Source: a virus
Direction: 5' to 3' (one strand)
Length of the DNA stretch: 39,864 bases
IMG/VR virus record: IMGVR_UViG_3300003635_000008
Location: 1 to 39,864 of that record
In this document: positions 12,087-20,517 of the stretch, one piece after another
Position numbering within the stretch: position 1 is the stretch's first letter
Layout: every line of letters begins with the position of its first letter
Translations under genes and position numbers: made by a program
The notes under the pieces: model-generated
Database searches by the model: none
What the model was told of the DNA's origin: nothing
The model's input: only the letters and a program-made list of their open reading frames with translations

Positions 12087-13067
12087 ATGAGTTCTTCGAA
12101 ACAGGCTTTTAAGGCTGTGAACTATCATTTAGAGCTAACCAAAAACTTTAAGTATAGTGAGCTACAACAATGTTGTATGCAGTGTAAAACCTGTGAAGAA
12201 GAACACGATAATTTGCATAATCACGTTGTGAATGAGCATTTAACCGACTCGAAAGTGGTTCTGTTTTGCGGACACTGCGAAAAGCCATTCTGTAAATATT
12301 CGTATAGAGTGAACAATGGAGAAGACTTCTGTACAAGAGATTGTGCTGATAAGTTTAAGGCAAAGGATGGACTTGACACAGAATGTACAGAGTGTGGTAA
12401 TGAGATTCACATTCCACCATCACACGTTAAAGAAGTAGATGGATATGAGCAGAAGAACCACTTCTGTGATAAGGAATGTGAGTCCTCGTTCAAAACCCGC
12501 GAATGGGTTGGTGAAAATCACCCAAGTTGGGATGGTGGTCGAGAGCGTCTTTACTGTAACGAGTGTGGAGACGAATACTACGTAAAGCCAGCAAACGTTG
12601 ACGAATCAAAATATTGTTCGGCTGAGTGTAGAGTAGAGGCGAGCGTTGTAGAGGTGGATGAATACGAATGTGCTAATTGTGGAGACACTGTAGAAAAAAT
12701 GGCACATAATGTGAAGGGTGAAGAAACAACCTGCTCAAAAGAATGTTACAAAGAGCATATGTCTTCAATCCGTAAAGGTGAAGACAACCCTCAATGGGAG
12801 GGTGGTCGATTTGACTACTATGGTCCCAACTGGCCCGAGCAGAGAGAAAAGACACTCGAACGAGACGAGTACTGTTGTCAGAATTGTGATATGACCCGAG
12901 ATGAACACTATCAAAATTACAATGAGGATTTACACGTTCACCACAAAGTAAAGCGACGGCAAATAATCGACGAAAACGAGCCGACGATTGAGCAATTCGA
13001 GTTATCTAACTCTCTCGATAATTTAGTGACACTCTGTAAGAGCTGTCATAGAAAGTTAGAGAATTAA
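12087..13067 (+). CDS. HNH endonuclease with tandem zinc modules
   Basis: The C-terminal HNH domain has CQNC (264-267), the HVHH active-site strand (283-286), N312 and CKSCH (317-321). N-terminal to it come repeated zinc modules: CMQCKTC (30-36), CGHC (61-64), CTRDC (82-86), CTEC (100-103), CDKEC (127-131), CNEC (157-160), CSAEC (177-181), CANC (195-198) and CSKEC (216-220), plus two GE(N/D)(H/N)P(S/Q)W(D/E)GG motifs (142-151, 231-240) common beside such nucleases. It is probably a free-standing homing endonuclease. The gene is much AT-richer than its neighbours, with codons such as AAT, AAA and TTA, so it is a recent arrival. No intron boundary is evident. Confidence 0.85.
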   Translation: MSSSKQAFKAVNYHLELTKNFKYSELQQCCMQCKTCEEEHDNLHNHVVNEHLTDSKVVLFCGHCEKPFCKYSYRVNNGEDFCTRDCADKFKAKDGLDTECTECGNEIHIPPSHVKEVDGYEQKNHFCDKECESSFKTREWVGENHPSWDGGRERLYCNECGDEYYVKPANVDESKYCSAECRVEASVVEVDEYECANCGDTVEKMAHNVKGEETTCSKECYKEHMSSIRKGEDNPQWEGGRFDYYGPNWPEQREKTLERDEYCCQNCDMTRDEHYQNYNEDLHVHHKVKRRQIIDENEPTIEQFELSNSLDNLVTLCKSCHRKLEN

Positions 13068-13070
13068 ATT

Positions 13071-13409
13071 ATGGCAAAAGAGATTGTAAATATTGACAAT
13101 GCGGATAATAGTGGCAGTGACGAGACATTCACTGTCCAAACAGCATCGACACTTTCAGACGATAAGACGCTCCTCCATTACTATAATGGATTTAACGTGA
13201 GCGTAGACGTAACAATTACTGGAAGCAGAGCAGGCGACGACGACTTCAGCGAAGGGGTAGAACTCGTCTCTGCTAACACAGTCAGTGCTGGTGGAAACGC
13301 TGACTTCTATGTGGTAAGCGACCCGTGGGAGCAAGTACAGGTTCTTATCTCTCCCGGTAGCGACCCCACATCTGGCACATTCACAGTCCACCGTTCGGAC
13401 GATAACTGA
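13071..13409 (+). CDS. 112-aa small beta-rich virion protein
   Basis: MAKEIVNIDNADNSGSDETFTVQTASTLS... alternates short hydrophobic strands with Asp/Ser/Gly turns (FNVSVDVTITGSRAGDDDF, ADFYVVSDPWEQVQVLIS, GTFTVHRSDDN), typical of a small beta-sandwich such as a capsid-surface or decoration protein. It starts four bases after the HNH stop without a clear ribosome binding site, so in the ancestral arrangement it probably followed the gene at 11267-12037. Two hairpins follow it. The role is inferred. Confidence 0.55.
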   Translation: MAKEIVNIDNADNSGSDETFTVQTASTLSDDKTLLHYYNGFNVSVDVTITGSRAGDDDFSEGVELVSANTVSAGGNADFYVVSDPWEQVQVLISPGSDPTSGTFTVHRSDDN

Positions 13410-13412
13410 TGG

Positions 13413-13475
13413 CACTCACGAAAGAGTGTCGTAACAATATACAAAATTCCCGGGAAGGAGAGTCTACACCTCTCC
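13413..13475 (+). terminator. Cluster of hairpins in the 13410-13542 gap
   Basis: CACTC/GAGTG (13413-13428, six-base loop), the perfect palindrome TTCCCGGGAA (13447-13456) and GGAGAG/CTCTCC (13457-13475) follow one another. They may terminate the upstream unit or fold in a leftward RNA made from 13501-13521. Confidence 0.45.
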
Positions 13476-13500
13476 AAGCCTTGTACTATGTTATGACTTC

Positions 13501-13521
13501 CGGGTATATAAATCTTTCGGT
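13501..13521 (-). promoter_or_regulatory. Antisense copy of the late promoter motif
   Basis: On the minus strand this reads CCGAAAGATTTATATACCCG, closely matching the plus-strand late promoters. It would start transcription at about 13481 leftwards into the hairpin cluster, with no leaderless ATG there. On the plus strand the same TATATAAA could also serve the gene at 13543. Confidence 0.45.
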
Positions 13522-13542
13522 AAGTATTGGAGATTTGATATA

Positions 13543-15351
13543 ATGGTACAACGTGACGAAGTTCCAGAAGAAGTAACTGACATCGAGCGATGGATTCAAG
13601 ATAAGTACACGCTGGAGAGTACCAGCTATACTGACAATCTCCCACAAGGCGGAGAACACCTGAAACAAAGAGGATACGGAGTTCAGCCAGATGGCGACCT
13701 TGTGGGAGATATGGCAACAGGTCAGTTGTTTTCGTTCGAGCAAGACCTTGCTGCTGGTGAGACATTTGTAAGCGACTGGTACGATACTGACGGCTTCAAC
13801 GCGCTCGAAGTATTCATCGAGAGTGATGTAACGAGCAATTTCGATGGTATAAAGTTTCAGTTCACATCTGATACGCAGGCTGATACGCCACCGATTGACG
13901 GAGAGGAAACAAAGTCGTATCAGGAGTTCTATGCGCGGCAAGGATACAAGATTTTCAAGACTGAGACAAATCTCGATGGATTTCGCCTCATTTACGAGAA
14001 TAACTCTGACCCAACAAATGGACTTAGAATTTTCGTAACGGCGAAGAACTCACTCTCACTCGATGGCGCGAACTATGTTGACCAGAACGTGCTTGGTGAG
14101 AATCAGCTCAGGGTCGGTAACGACCTTGCTGGAGAGGGACTCAAAATTGGTGAACCAACGTCGCTATTCGGTGATATGGCGACTATCTCTCGCTCGACTG
14201 TTCTGGATGTTGCGTCATCGTTTGGAACATCTGTCTTACGAGATGAGTTACTCACAACAGGAAGTGCATCGATTACAGAAAATCCATCCGCTGAAACTGG
14301 TGAGATTGAGATTGCGACTGGGACGACTGCTGGTTCTGAGCTTAAGCTGAGGACGGCAGAGTTTGGTCGATATACGCCCGGTTACTCGGCGCAAGCTGGT
14401 GTTGGAATCAGAGTCCCTGATGTTGATAACTTTACATCGGGAGAGGCACGATGGGGTTACTTTGATGACGAGGACGGCTTCTACTTTGGATACGATGGAA
14501 CACAGCCTACAGGAAATCAGTTGTTCGTTGCTCGTCGGAGGAACGGCACTGAAACGCAACGAATCTATCGAGAGAACTGGAATCGGCAGAGCGCCGACGA
14601 CGTATTCGACAGAGAGTTTGACATCGGGGATGGCTCTATTTATCAGATTGACTTCTCGTGGTACGGATATGGGATTGTCCGCTTCTCGGTCGTTGACCAA
14701 ACGGCGAACGACTTGACCACAATTTCTCCTCGTCAGCAGACTGTCGCAGTCCACGCACTTGAAGTAGCGAACGAAACGTCTGTTTCTGACCCAAATCTGC
14801 CAATTAACGTAGAGATTGACAACGGTGCGTCAACTGATGACAACCGCCTTCGAATTGGTGGACGGCAGTTCTCTGTCTTCGGAGAAGAACCTGACGAGCA
14901 GAGAGATACGTCTGAGACGAATGAGGATGTTGCTATCCCGAACGGTACGTGGGGTCACGTAATGAGCTGGCGTCGTGGAAGCACAGGACTCGACGCTAAT
15001 GCGAGAATTGGTATTGATGGAATCGACTTTGGTTCTGACGTGACTATTAAACTTGCCCTTGTGGTAGACGCGAACGTGACAACCAACAACTACACACTGC
15101 CAACGCTTACACCAATTGACGAAACGTTGCTTGAAGTGTCAACTGACGAGACTTTTAATGGGATTGGAGCCGGGACAAAGATTTGGGAGAAGTCGTTACA
15201 GGTATCCGGTCAGGGTCAGGCGCAGGCGTCGATTGGTGAAGTGGACGTTGGCCTTGGACTTGGGCAAAACAAGTCTCTTTCACTTATCGTCCAAGGTGTT
15301 GGCGGTTCTGGTACAGGAATTTCAACGATGCGAATGACTGAGGACTTCTGA
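13543..15351 (+). CDS. 602-aa virion surface protein (fibre-like)
   Basis: Residues 60-170 are beta-rich (FETFVSDWYDTDGF-type strands) with Asp/Gly turns. Residues about 230-400 form a recognisable domain: LRTAEFGRYTPGYSAQAGV, then GEARWGYFDDEDGFYFGYDG, then FVARRRNGTETQRIYRENWN and IYQIDFSWYGYGIVRF. I know this pattern from structural proteins of several tailed viruses, where it looks like a lectin-type sandwich. The C-terminus is again beta-rich and Gly/Ser-rich. Its position among head genes suggests a head fibre or decoration, but a tail role cannot be excluded. GGAG ten bases before the ATG supports the start. Confidence 0.6.
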   Translation: MVQRDEVPEEVTDIERWIQDKYTLESTSYTDNLPQGGEHLKQRGYGVQPDGDLVGDMATGQLFSFEQDLAAGETFVSDWYDTDGFNALEVFIESDVTSNFDGIKFQFTSDTQADTPPIDGEETKSYQEFYARQGYKIFKTETNLDGFRLIYENNSDPTNGLRIFVTAKNSLSLDGANYVDQNVLGENQLRVGNDLAGEGLKIGEPTSLFGDMATISRSTVLDVASSFGTSVLRDELLTTGSASITENPSAETGEIEIATGTTAGSELKLRTAEFGRYTPGYSAQAGVGIRVPDVDNFTSGEARWGYFDDEDGFYFGYDGTQPTGNQLFVARRRNGTETQRIYRENWNRQSADDVFDREFDIGDGSIYQIDFSWYGYGIVRFSVVDQTANDLTTISPRQQTVAVHALEVANETSVSDPNLPINVEIDNGASTDDNRLRIGGRQFSVFGEEPDEQRDTSETNEDVAIPNGTWGHVMSWRRGSTGLDANARIGIDGIDFGSDVTIKLALVVDANVTTNNYTLPTLTPIDETLLEVSTDETFNGIGAGTKIWEKSLQVSGQGQAQASIGEVDVGLGLGQNKSLSLIVQGVGGSGTGISTMRMTEDF

Positions 15352-15366
15352 TGTATAGCGCAGATA

Positions 15367-15421
15367 ACCGAAAGATTTATGACCCTTTTATAAGGGCCGA
15401 CGCATATAGTATATAAATGAC
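15367..15421 (+). promoter_or_regulatory. Tandem promoters of the protease/capsid operon
   Basis: CCGAAAGATTTATGACCC (15368-15385) is followed by TTTTATAAGGG, whose centre is 27 bases before the ATG at 15417. The sequence 15394-15421 is identical to 5661-5688. Confidence 0.7.
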
Positions 15422-18400
15422 GACGAAAGCAACGGAAGCTGATATGTCAGGAATTACTGTCGTTGAGTTCGAGAATGCAGTACACTCTGAGGAGACGTAT
15501 CTATCCTCTGAGCTTGCTGATGGGCCACCGTATACAGTACACGGAGTAGCCCTTGGTAACGACGATGTTACGAAAGGCAAATCCGGTATCAAGAAGAAGT
15601 GGCCTGCTGAAGAACTTGAGAAATCGGCAGAAACCCTGCAAGGAACAAATCTCGTAATCGACCACGAAAATAGTGTACACGGCGTCGTCGGACGTGTGAC
15701 CAAAGCTGGTTACAAAGAAGACACTGGCGTTGTGTACGAAGCAGAGCTGTACGACGAAGACCTCGCTGAGAAGATTCAGAAGGGCCTTCTCGAAGTAAGC
15801 GTTCGCGGTCTACACAAGGACGTTGACGACCTCGAATCAGAGGTAGGCAGTGACGCACTGGTCGTTGAAGACATCGAATTTAAGAATCTCTCTGTTGTCC
15901 CATCCGGGGCAGCTCCTTCTAACACGCTCGAAATGGGCGAACACGCTGAACTTTCAGCAGCGGAGCTTTCCGCATTTACGAAGGACCTCGAAGCCGCAGA
16001 GCTTCAGGAAATCGAACCCGGAATGTGGGTTCAGTGGGGAGAGAATCGCGGTGTCACAATCTCGCAAGTTCAAGATGGTGAGATTGAGGTCGATATTTAC
16101 GAGGAACAAGACGGCCAGTGGCGCTCCATCGAGCAGACTGAGATGGTCCCAACGGATGACCTATCCGAATGGGATGTAGACGAGGATGACATCGGTCCAG
16201 CAGCCGATGAGGAAGACGAGGAGTCGGACGAGGAGGAAGACTCCGACGAAGAAGAAAACGATTCTGAGGAAGCTGAGGATACCTCTGACGAGGAAGAGGA
16301 GAACCAGTCACCTGACCCGCCCGAGTTCGAAGAAGGAGATATGGTTCAGTGGCAGGTTGCCCCTTCAATGAAGGGTCGCATCGTCCACGCTCCAAGCAAC
16401 CAAGACATCGTAATGGTTGAGGTTATGCAGGAGCAGGACGGCGAATTGACCGACACAGGCTTCACTGTTACGGCAGGGTACTCAGACCTGAAGAAGATGG
16501 AAGACGGCGGCGATGAGGACGAGGAATCAGATGATTCTGACGATACTGATACTCCTGATACTGCTGACGAGGAAGATTCGGAAGAAGAATCCCAGTCAGT
16601 AGAGGAGAACGCAGCCGTTGACCGAGGACAGTTCGTCAAATGGCGCGACCACGATAACAACTGGCGACACGGCCAGATTATCGAAATCGAGCAAGAGGGT
16701 CAGCAAATGGTCGCAACACTTCGTCGATTTACTGAGACGGGCGATAAGCTCGGCGAGACTGAGCAGAAGCCGATTCAGGGACTCGACAAGTGGGACACAT
16801 CGTTCGAACAAGAAACCGACTCAGTGGAAACTGAGAGCGTCTCAGACGATTCTGAGTCTGCGGGCGATTCTGGCGCGACTGTCAATGACCTCATCAACGT
16901 CCTTGCGAGCGTCGTAGAAAACGCGAGTACGAGTAAGGATGTCCCGACTGAGGATGCCGAGCCTGACCACGAGCCGATGGGTTCGATGGAGAATATGTTC
17001 AACCGATTTATGGAGGAGGGCGGCTCGCCCGATTCCACGTTGGCTGACTTCATCGATTGGCTCAACGAGCAGGAAGAACTTGCTCGACAGGAAGTCGAAG
17101 GTGAAGACGACATTCTCGATGACCCTGAGGCTATCCGCCGAATGAAAGAGAATGACGCGGCATATATGGCATTCGTCTGGCAAGACGAGAATGCCCTCAA
17201 CAAAGAGGACATCAAACAACTCTCCGAACTCGAAGAACGCTTCGACGATTATCCTGAGGCAGCATCGGAGAACGCTCAGATGGCGCTCGATGCACGAGAA
17301 GAAACCGACAATCCGAACGATTGTGGGACCGACGTTGGCTGGAAGCGTGCCAACCAGCTCGCCAACGGCGAAGGACTTACTCGTGAACAGGTTGGTAAAA
17401 TGTCCGCCTTTAACCGACATCGTTCCAACTCCGAGAAATCGGACGAGGAGGGGAAGGCCGATTGTGGCTGGATGATGTGGAAGGCTTGGGGCGGAGACGA
17501 GGGTGTTGACTGGGCACAGTCGAAACTCGATGAAATCGAGGAAGAAAATGCAGCAGAACTTCAGGACTATGAAATGCACACTCCTGACTGGAGTGGCACG
17601 ACTGAATCCGATTGGAGTACTCCCGATATGGAGGACTTCGACACGGACGACCTGTCCGAAATTGCGGACCACTTCCTCATCTCGGCAACGGGCTTCCCGC
17701 CTGAAAACTTCACAGACCTCAAGCTCCCGGTTGTCGAACCGAACGGCGACCTCAACGTAAACGCGCTCGCTGCTGTCAAAGGTGGGCGAGGCGTCTCTGC
17801 TGTTGAGGGGCTGGCTTCCGATATGGAAGACGAAATCGTTGAGTGGGTTAATTCCACTGCCAACGAGGAGTTCGACCGAGACTGGGGGAAGGACGAAGAA
17901 GAAAACGGTGAAGCAGAAATGGCAATGGATGTACCCGAGGACCATCGATTCTCGTCCAAGGAGGACGCAATGTCGATGGCGAATGAACTGGACCTCGACG
18001 GTGTTCACCAGATGGAGTTTGACGGTGAAACAATGTGGGTCCCCGGCGAATCGCACGAAGACTATCTGGATGCTGTCTCTGAGAACTCCAAGCACGGTGA
18101 CGAAGAGGAGGACGATGAGGAGATGGCACAGTACATCGAAGTACAATCTGGCCCAACACAGAGTAAAACTGTTGGCGGGGTGCGAGTCCTCCCCGGCGAT
18201 GACCTCCAACAAGCATATACCGGAGAGAGCGCAGCGGACTCACTGACACAACACACAAGTGATACTATGAACGAACAAATCGAAGAAAAGCTCGGCGAGC
18301 TGGACGACCCCGTAGCTGTCGAAGCAGAAGAGCTTCAGCAGCTTCAGGACAAGGCCGACCGGCTGGAAGAGCTTTCCGATAATATCGAAGCACTCACCGA

Positions 18401-18803
18401 GCGGACTGAGATTCTCGACGAGGTAGACCGAGAGGCAGTCGAGGAACTCCGCGACGGGGATGACCCTGTTGTGGTTGAGTCCGCTCGCCACGAGGAGCTT
18501 CAGTCTGAGGCCGAGCAGGTCAAGGGCGTCTATGCAGCACAGCTATCCGAACATTATGATGCGTTCGACTCGGACGAACTCTCCGACAAGTTCTCCATCG
18601 AGGAGCTTCGGGAGAAGTACGAGGACCAGTTCGGTTCCATTGAGGAACTGGCTGACTCCACGGATGCCGAGCCGAACTCGCAGGACCCGTCTGAAGAAGA
18701 GCTTGAAGAAGGCTCTGGCGAGGGGTCCGAGGAAGAGCTTGGCGATGAGGTTGCTCAGAAGCAGGAAGCAATCCGTCAGAAGCTCAATATTGGAGGTGAC
18801 TAA
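15417..18803 (+). CDS. Prohead protease fused to acidic spacer modules and scaffold
   Basis: Residues 20-175 are a herpesvirus/HK97-type prohead protease: IDHENS supplies the catalytic His (H83) and LLEVSVRG the Ser (S128), with the usual EFKNLSVVPSGAAPS tail. Three SH3-like barrels, each opening with a W-x-W or V-x-W strand (about 201-260, 305-360, 400-460), are separated by Glu/Asp runs. Then come a cysteine-containing segment (CGTDVGWKRANQLANGE..., ADCGWMMWKAWGG, about 637-705), another domain (about 740-840) and a C-terminal coiled-coil scaffold from about 951. Protease and scaffold are often fused or nested; the spacers make this 1,128-residue version very long. It should be cleaved during capsid maturation. 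The leaderless start is set by the promoter. Confidence 0.8.
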   Translation: MTTKATEADMSGITVVEFENAVHSEETYLSSELADGPPYTVHGVALGNDDVTKGKSGIKKKWPAEELEKSAETLQGTNLVIDHENSVHGVVGRVTKAGYKEDTGVVYEAELYDEDLAEKIQKGLLEVSVRGLHKDVDDLESEVGSDALVVEDIEFKNLSVVPSGAAPSNTLEMGEHAELSAAELSAFTKDLEAAELQEIEPGMWVQWGENRGVTISQVQDGEIEVDIYEEQDGQWRSIEQTEMVPTDDLSEWDVDEDDIGPAADEEDEESDEEEDSDEEENDSEEAEDTSDEEEENQSPDPPEFEEGDMVQWQVAPSMKGRIVHAPSNQDIVMVEVMQEQDGELTDTGFTVTAGYSDLKKMEDGGDEDEESDDSDDTDTPDTADEEDSEEESQSVEENAAVDRGQFVKWRDHDNNWRHGQIIEIEQEGQQMVATLRRFTETGDKLGETEQKPIQGLDKWDTSFEQETDSVETESVSDDSESAGDSGATVNDLINVLASVVENASTSKDVPTEDAEPDHEPMGSMENMFNRFMEEGGSPDSTLADFIDWLNEQEELARQEVEGEDDILDDPEAIRRMKENDAAYMAFVWQDENALNKEDIKQLSELEERFDDYPEAASENAQMALDAREETDNPNDCGTDVGWKRANQLANGEGLTREQVGKMSAFNRHRSNSEKSDEEGKADCGWMMWKAWGGDEGVDWAQSKLDEIEEENAAELQDYEMHTPDWSGTTESDWSTPDMEDFDTDDLSEIADHFLISATGFPPENFTDLKLPVVEPNGDLNVNALAAVKGGRGVSAVEGLASDMEDEIVEWVNSTANEEFDRDWGKDEEENGEAEMAMDVPEDHRFSSKEDAMSMANELDLDGVHQMEFDGETMWVPGESHEDYLDAVSENSKHGDEEEDDEEMAQYIEVQSGPTQSKTVGGVRVLPGDDLQQAYTGESAADSLTQHTSDTMNEQIEEKLGELDDPVAVEAEELQQLQDKADRLEELSDNIEALTERTEILDEVDREAVEELRDGDDPVVVESARHEELQSEAEQVKGVYAAQLSEHYDAFDSDELSDKFSIEELREKYEDQFGSIEELADSTDAEPNSQDPSEEELEEGSGEGSEEELGDEVAQKQEAIRQKLNIGGD
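18267..18803 (+). CDS. Possible nested scaffold protein (internal in-frame start)
   Basis: An in-frame ATG (residue 951 of the fusion) follows an AAGTGAT ribosome-binding-like sequence. It opens a 178-residue product, MNEQIEEKLGELDDPVAVEA..., that is almost entirely coiled coil, ending in a basic QKQEAIRQKLNIGGD capsid-contact-like tail. This mirrors the nested scaffolds of lambda (C/Nu3) and herpesviruses (UL26/UL26.5). The start is inferred. Confidence 0.4.
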   Translation: MNEQIEEKLGELDDPVAVEAEELQQLQDKADRLEELSDNIEALTERTEILDEVDREAVEELRDGDDPVVVESARHEELQSEAEQVKGVYAAQLSEHYDAFDSDELSDKFSIEELREKYEDQFGSIEELADSTDAEPNSQDPSEEELEEGSGEGSEEELGDEVAQKQEAIRQKLNIGGD

Positions 18804-18805
18804 GA

Positions 18806-19234
18806 ATGGCAAACGTACAATCCGACCTTGACGCAGGAGACGAGGGTCGTCACACTGGCGACCGCCTCGGCTTTCCGCACCCTGTTCCTGACGGGACAGC
18901 AGAGGACGACGTTGCAGCGAATGGACCTGATGAGGGTATCCCTGTAGCGTTCGACGGTACAGATATTGCAACGGTAACTGGCGACAACTCTGACGACGTT
19001 GCCGGTATCGTCTTCACGTACCAGTATTACGGTGACTCGACGAACGGACCTTACGTTCGCGGGGACCGAGACGCTACTGTCGCAGTTCGTGGCAGCTACG
19101 TTGCAGACCTCACCCCTTACGTCGATGGTACGGCCACTGTCGCAGAAGGTGGCTCCCTTGGCGCAAACGGTGAGATTTACGTGAAGAACACTATCGACGC
19201 AGGCAACAATCTCTATGAGGTTGTGCTGCGATAA
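18806..19234 (+). CDS. Head decoration protein (gpD-like)
   Basis: A 142-residue beta-rich protein directly between scaffold and major capsid protein, the usual place of lambda gpD-type decoration proteins that cap and stabilise the expanded capsid. Visible features are an N-terminal arm (HTGDRLGFPHPV), a GIPVAFDGTDIATVTGDNSDDVAGIV strand pair and a glycine-rich C-terminal barrel. GGAGGTGAC five bases before the ATG is one of the best ribosome binding sites in the window, fitting high expression. The identity rests on context and fold style. Confidence 0.7.
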   Translation: MANVQSDLDAGDEGRHTGDRLGFPHPVPDGTAEDDVAANGPDEGIPVAFDGTDIATVTGDNSDDVAGIVFTYQYYGDSTNGPYVRGDRDATVAVRGSYVADLTPYVDGTATVAEGGSLGANGEIYVKNTIDAGNNLYEVVLR

Positions 19235-19250
19235 TACAAGGTGATTTAGA

Positions 19251-20078
19251 ATGGCACTAACTACAAAAGACGTAATTACGCAGGACTTCGTTCGAGAGAC
19301 GGTCGAGGAAATCGTTGAAGAGAACCTCGTCTGGCGGCGCGTCTTCCGAGAGATTGGCGCAGAGAACATCGATTCGAACTCCTACACGTTCTATATCGAG
19401 AATGACAATATGGGTCGCCCGCAGATTGTGGGCGAAGGTGAGGAGCCGCCTCGCCACCAGTCGGACGTAACCGAGAAGACGGTTCAGTTCGACAAGTATA
19501 TGGGAGAAGTCTCCATCACGATGGAAGCGATGGAAGACGGACTCATCGAAATGAAGGCCCGAGAGGTAGAGGACCTTGCCCGAGCAATGGCAGAACGTCT
19601 CAACGAAGAGGCGTACAACCAGCTTCAGGGCAATTGGCAGACAACTGACAACGATAGCAACACTATCGGAGACGGTAACGGAACGCTTTCCTTCAGCGAC
19701 ATTGTTGAGGGAATGAAGGCGCTCCGCGAAGACGATTACACTCCCGACCTGCTCATCGTTGACGTTGACGGATACACGGACCTCCTCACTGACTCCAACT
19801 TCAATCGCGCTACGGACAGCGGCGACGAGGTTGTACGAAGCGGTGAGGTTGGCCGAGTGGCAGGAATGCCTGTCGTCATCGACAACACGCAGGACATCTC
19901 GGGTGGGCACGGCGCAGTTGCCGTTGACTCCACGCGATACGGATACGAGCTTACTCGAACTTCGATGAGTACGATGGAGTACGAGGAGCCTTCCCGTCAG
20001 ACGGATGTCATTCAGGCCTTCACTCGCAAGGCGTGGACGACTATCTTTGACGAGGCTGCGGCTGTAATCGACGGATAA
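19251..20078 (+). CDS. Major capsid protein (HK97 fold)
   Basis: A 275-residue protein with the HK97-fold layout: an N-terminal helical arm (VRETVEEIVEENLVWRRVFREI), an extended E-loop (YTFYIENDNMGRPQIVGEG...), the long spine helix region (REVEDLARAMAERLNEEAYN), a P-domain, and the A-domain strands PDLLIVDVDGYTDLL and VAGMPVVIDNT. The C-terminus (TDVIQAFTRKAWTTIFDEAAAVI) is typical of haloarchaeal tailed-virus capsid proteins. There is no long N-terminal delta domain, which agrees with a separate scaffold upstream. GGTGAT five bases before the ATG gives the start. Confidence 0.9.
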   Translation: MALTTKDVITQDFVRETVEEIVEENLVWRRVFREIGAENIDSNSYTFYIENDNMGRPQIVGEGEEPPRHQSDVTEKTVQFDKYMGEVSITMEAMEDGLIEMKAREVEDLARAMAERLNEEAYNQLQGNWQTTDNDSNTIGDGNGTLSFSDIVEGMKALREDDYTPDLLIVDVDGYTDLLTDSNFNRATDSGDEVVRSGEVGRVAGMPVVIDNTQDISGGHGAVAVDSTRYGYELTRTSMSTMEYEEPSRQTDVIQAFTRKAWTTIFDEAAAVIDG

Positions 20079-20124
20079 CCGTACTATTAGCATACTGCTC
20101 GGCACTCTAAAACGAATCGGATAA

Positions 20125-20517
20125 ATGGCTTACACACCACGCTACATTACGAGAGAAGAAGTCCCAGTTCAAATCCCTGACGACTACAACGAACGGGAGA
20201 AGAACGATGCAATCGAGTTTGCAGAAGCATCTATTGAACTTGACCTCAACGATGGCGAGTCCATCGACGCTGGTAATGTGACGCCACTGGTGCAAGCAGC
20301 CATCAAACAGAAGGCGACCTGCGAGCTTGCGAAATCTGCGGATGACCCCAACTCGGTGAAACTGGGCGACCTTTCCGACGAAGGAACGAACAAGGTCGAT
20401 TACGCACAATCCTTCTGTGACCGATACGATGAGATGGTAGGAAAACTGCTGTCGAGCGGATTGTTCGGCGAGAGTACTGACCCTTACGTGTACAACACAT
20501 CTGACCCTGATTGCTAA
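20125..20517 (+). CDS. Head-tail connector (adaptor) protein
   Basis: A 130-residue, largely helical protein (REKNDAIEFAEASIELDLNDGE, LVQAAIKQKATCELAKSA, DYAQSFCDRYDEMVGKLLSS) with the helical-bundle pattern of gp6/gp15-type adaptors that bind under the portal ring. It is the first gene after the capsid protein, the usual place. No ribosome binding site is obvious. Its TAA overlaps the next start (TAATG). Confidence 0.75.
   Translation: MAYTPRYITREEVPVQIPDDYNEREKNDAIEFAEASIELDLNDGESIDAGNVTPLVQAAIKQKATCELAKSADDPNSVKLGDLSDEGTNKVDYAQSFCDRYDEMVGKLLSSGLFGESTDPYVYNTSDPDC

Noticed and set aside
13155-13415. Leftward 86-codon frame downstream of the antisense promoter
   Set aside because: It begins about 66 bases after the predicted start without a ribosome site, and lies antisense to a credible virion gene. 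The promoter is reported separately.
16842-18212. Long leftward open frame opposite the protease gene
   Set aside because: The acidic, codon-biased plus-strand gene leaves few antisense stops. The opposite frame has no promoter, ribosome site or domain pattern.
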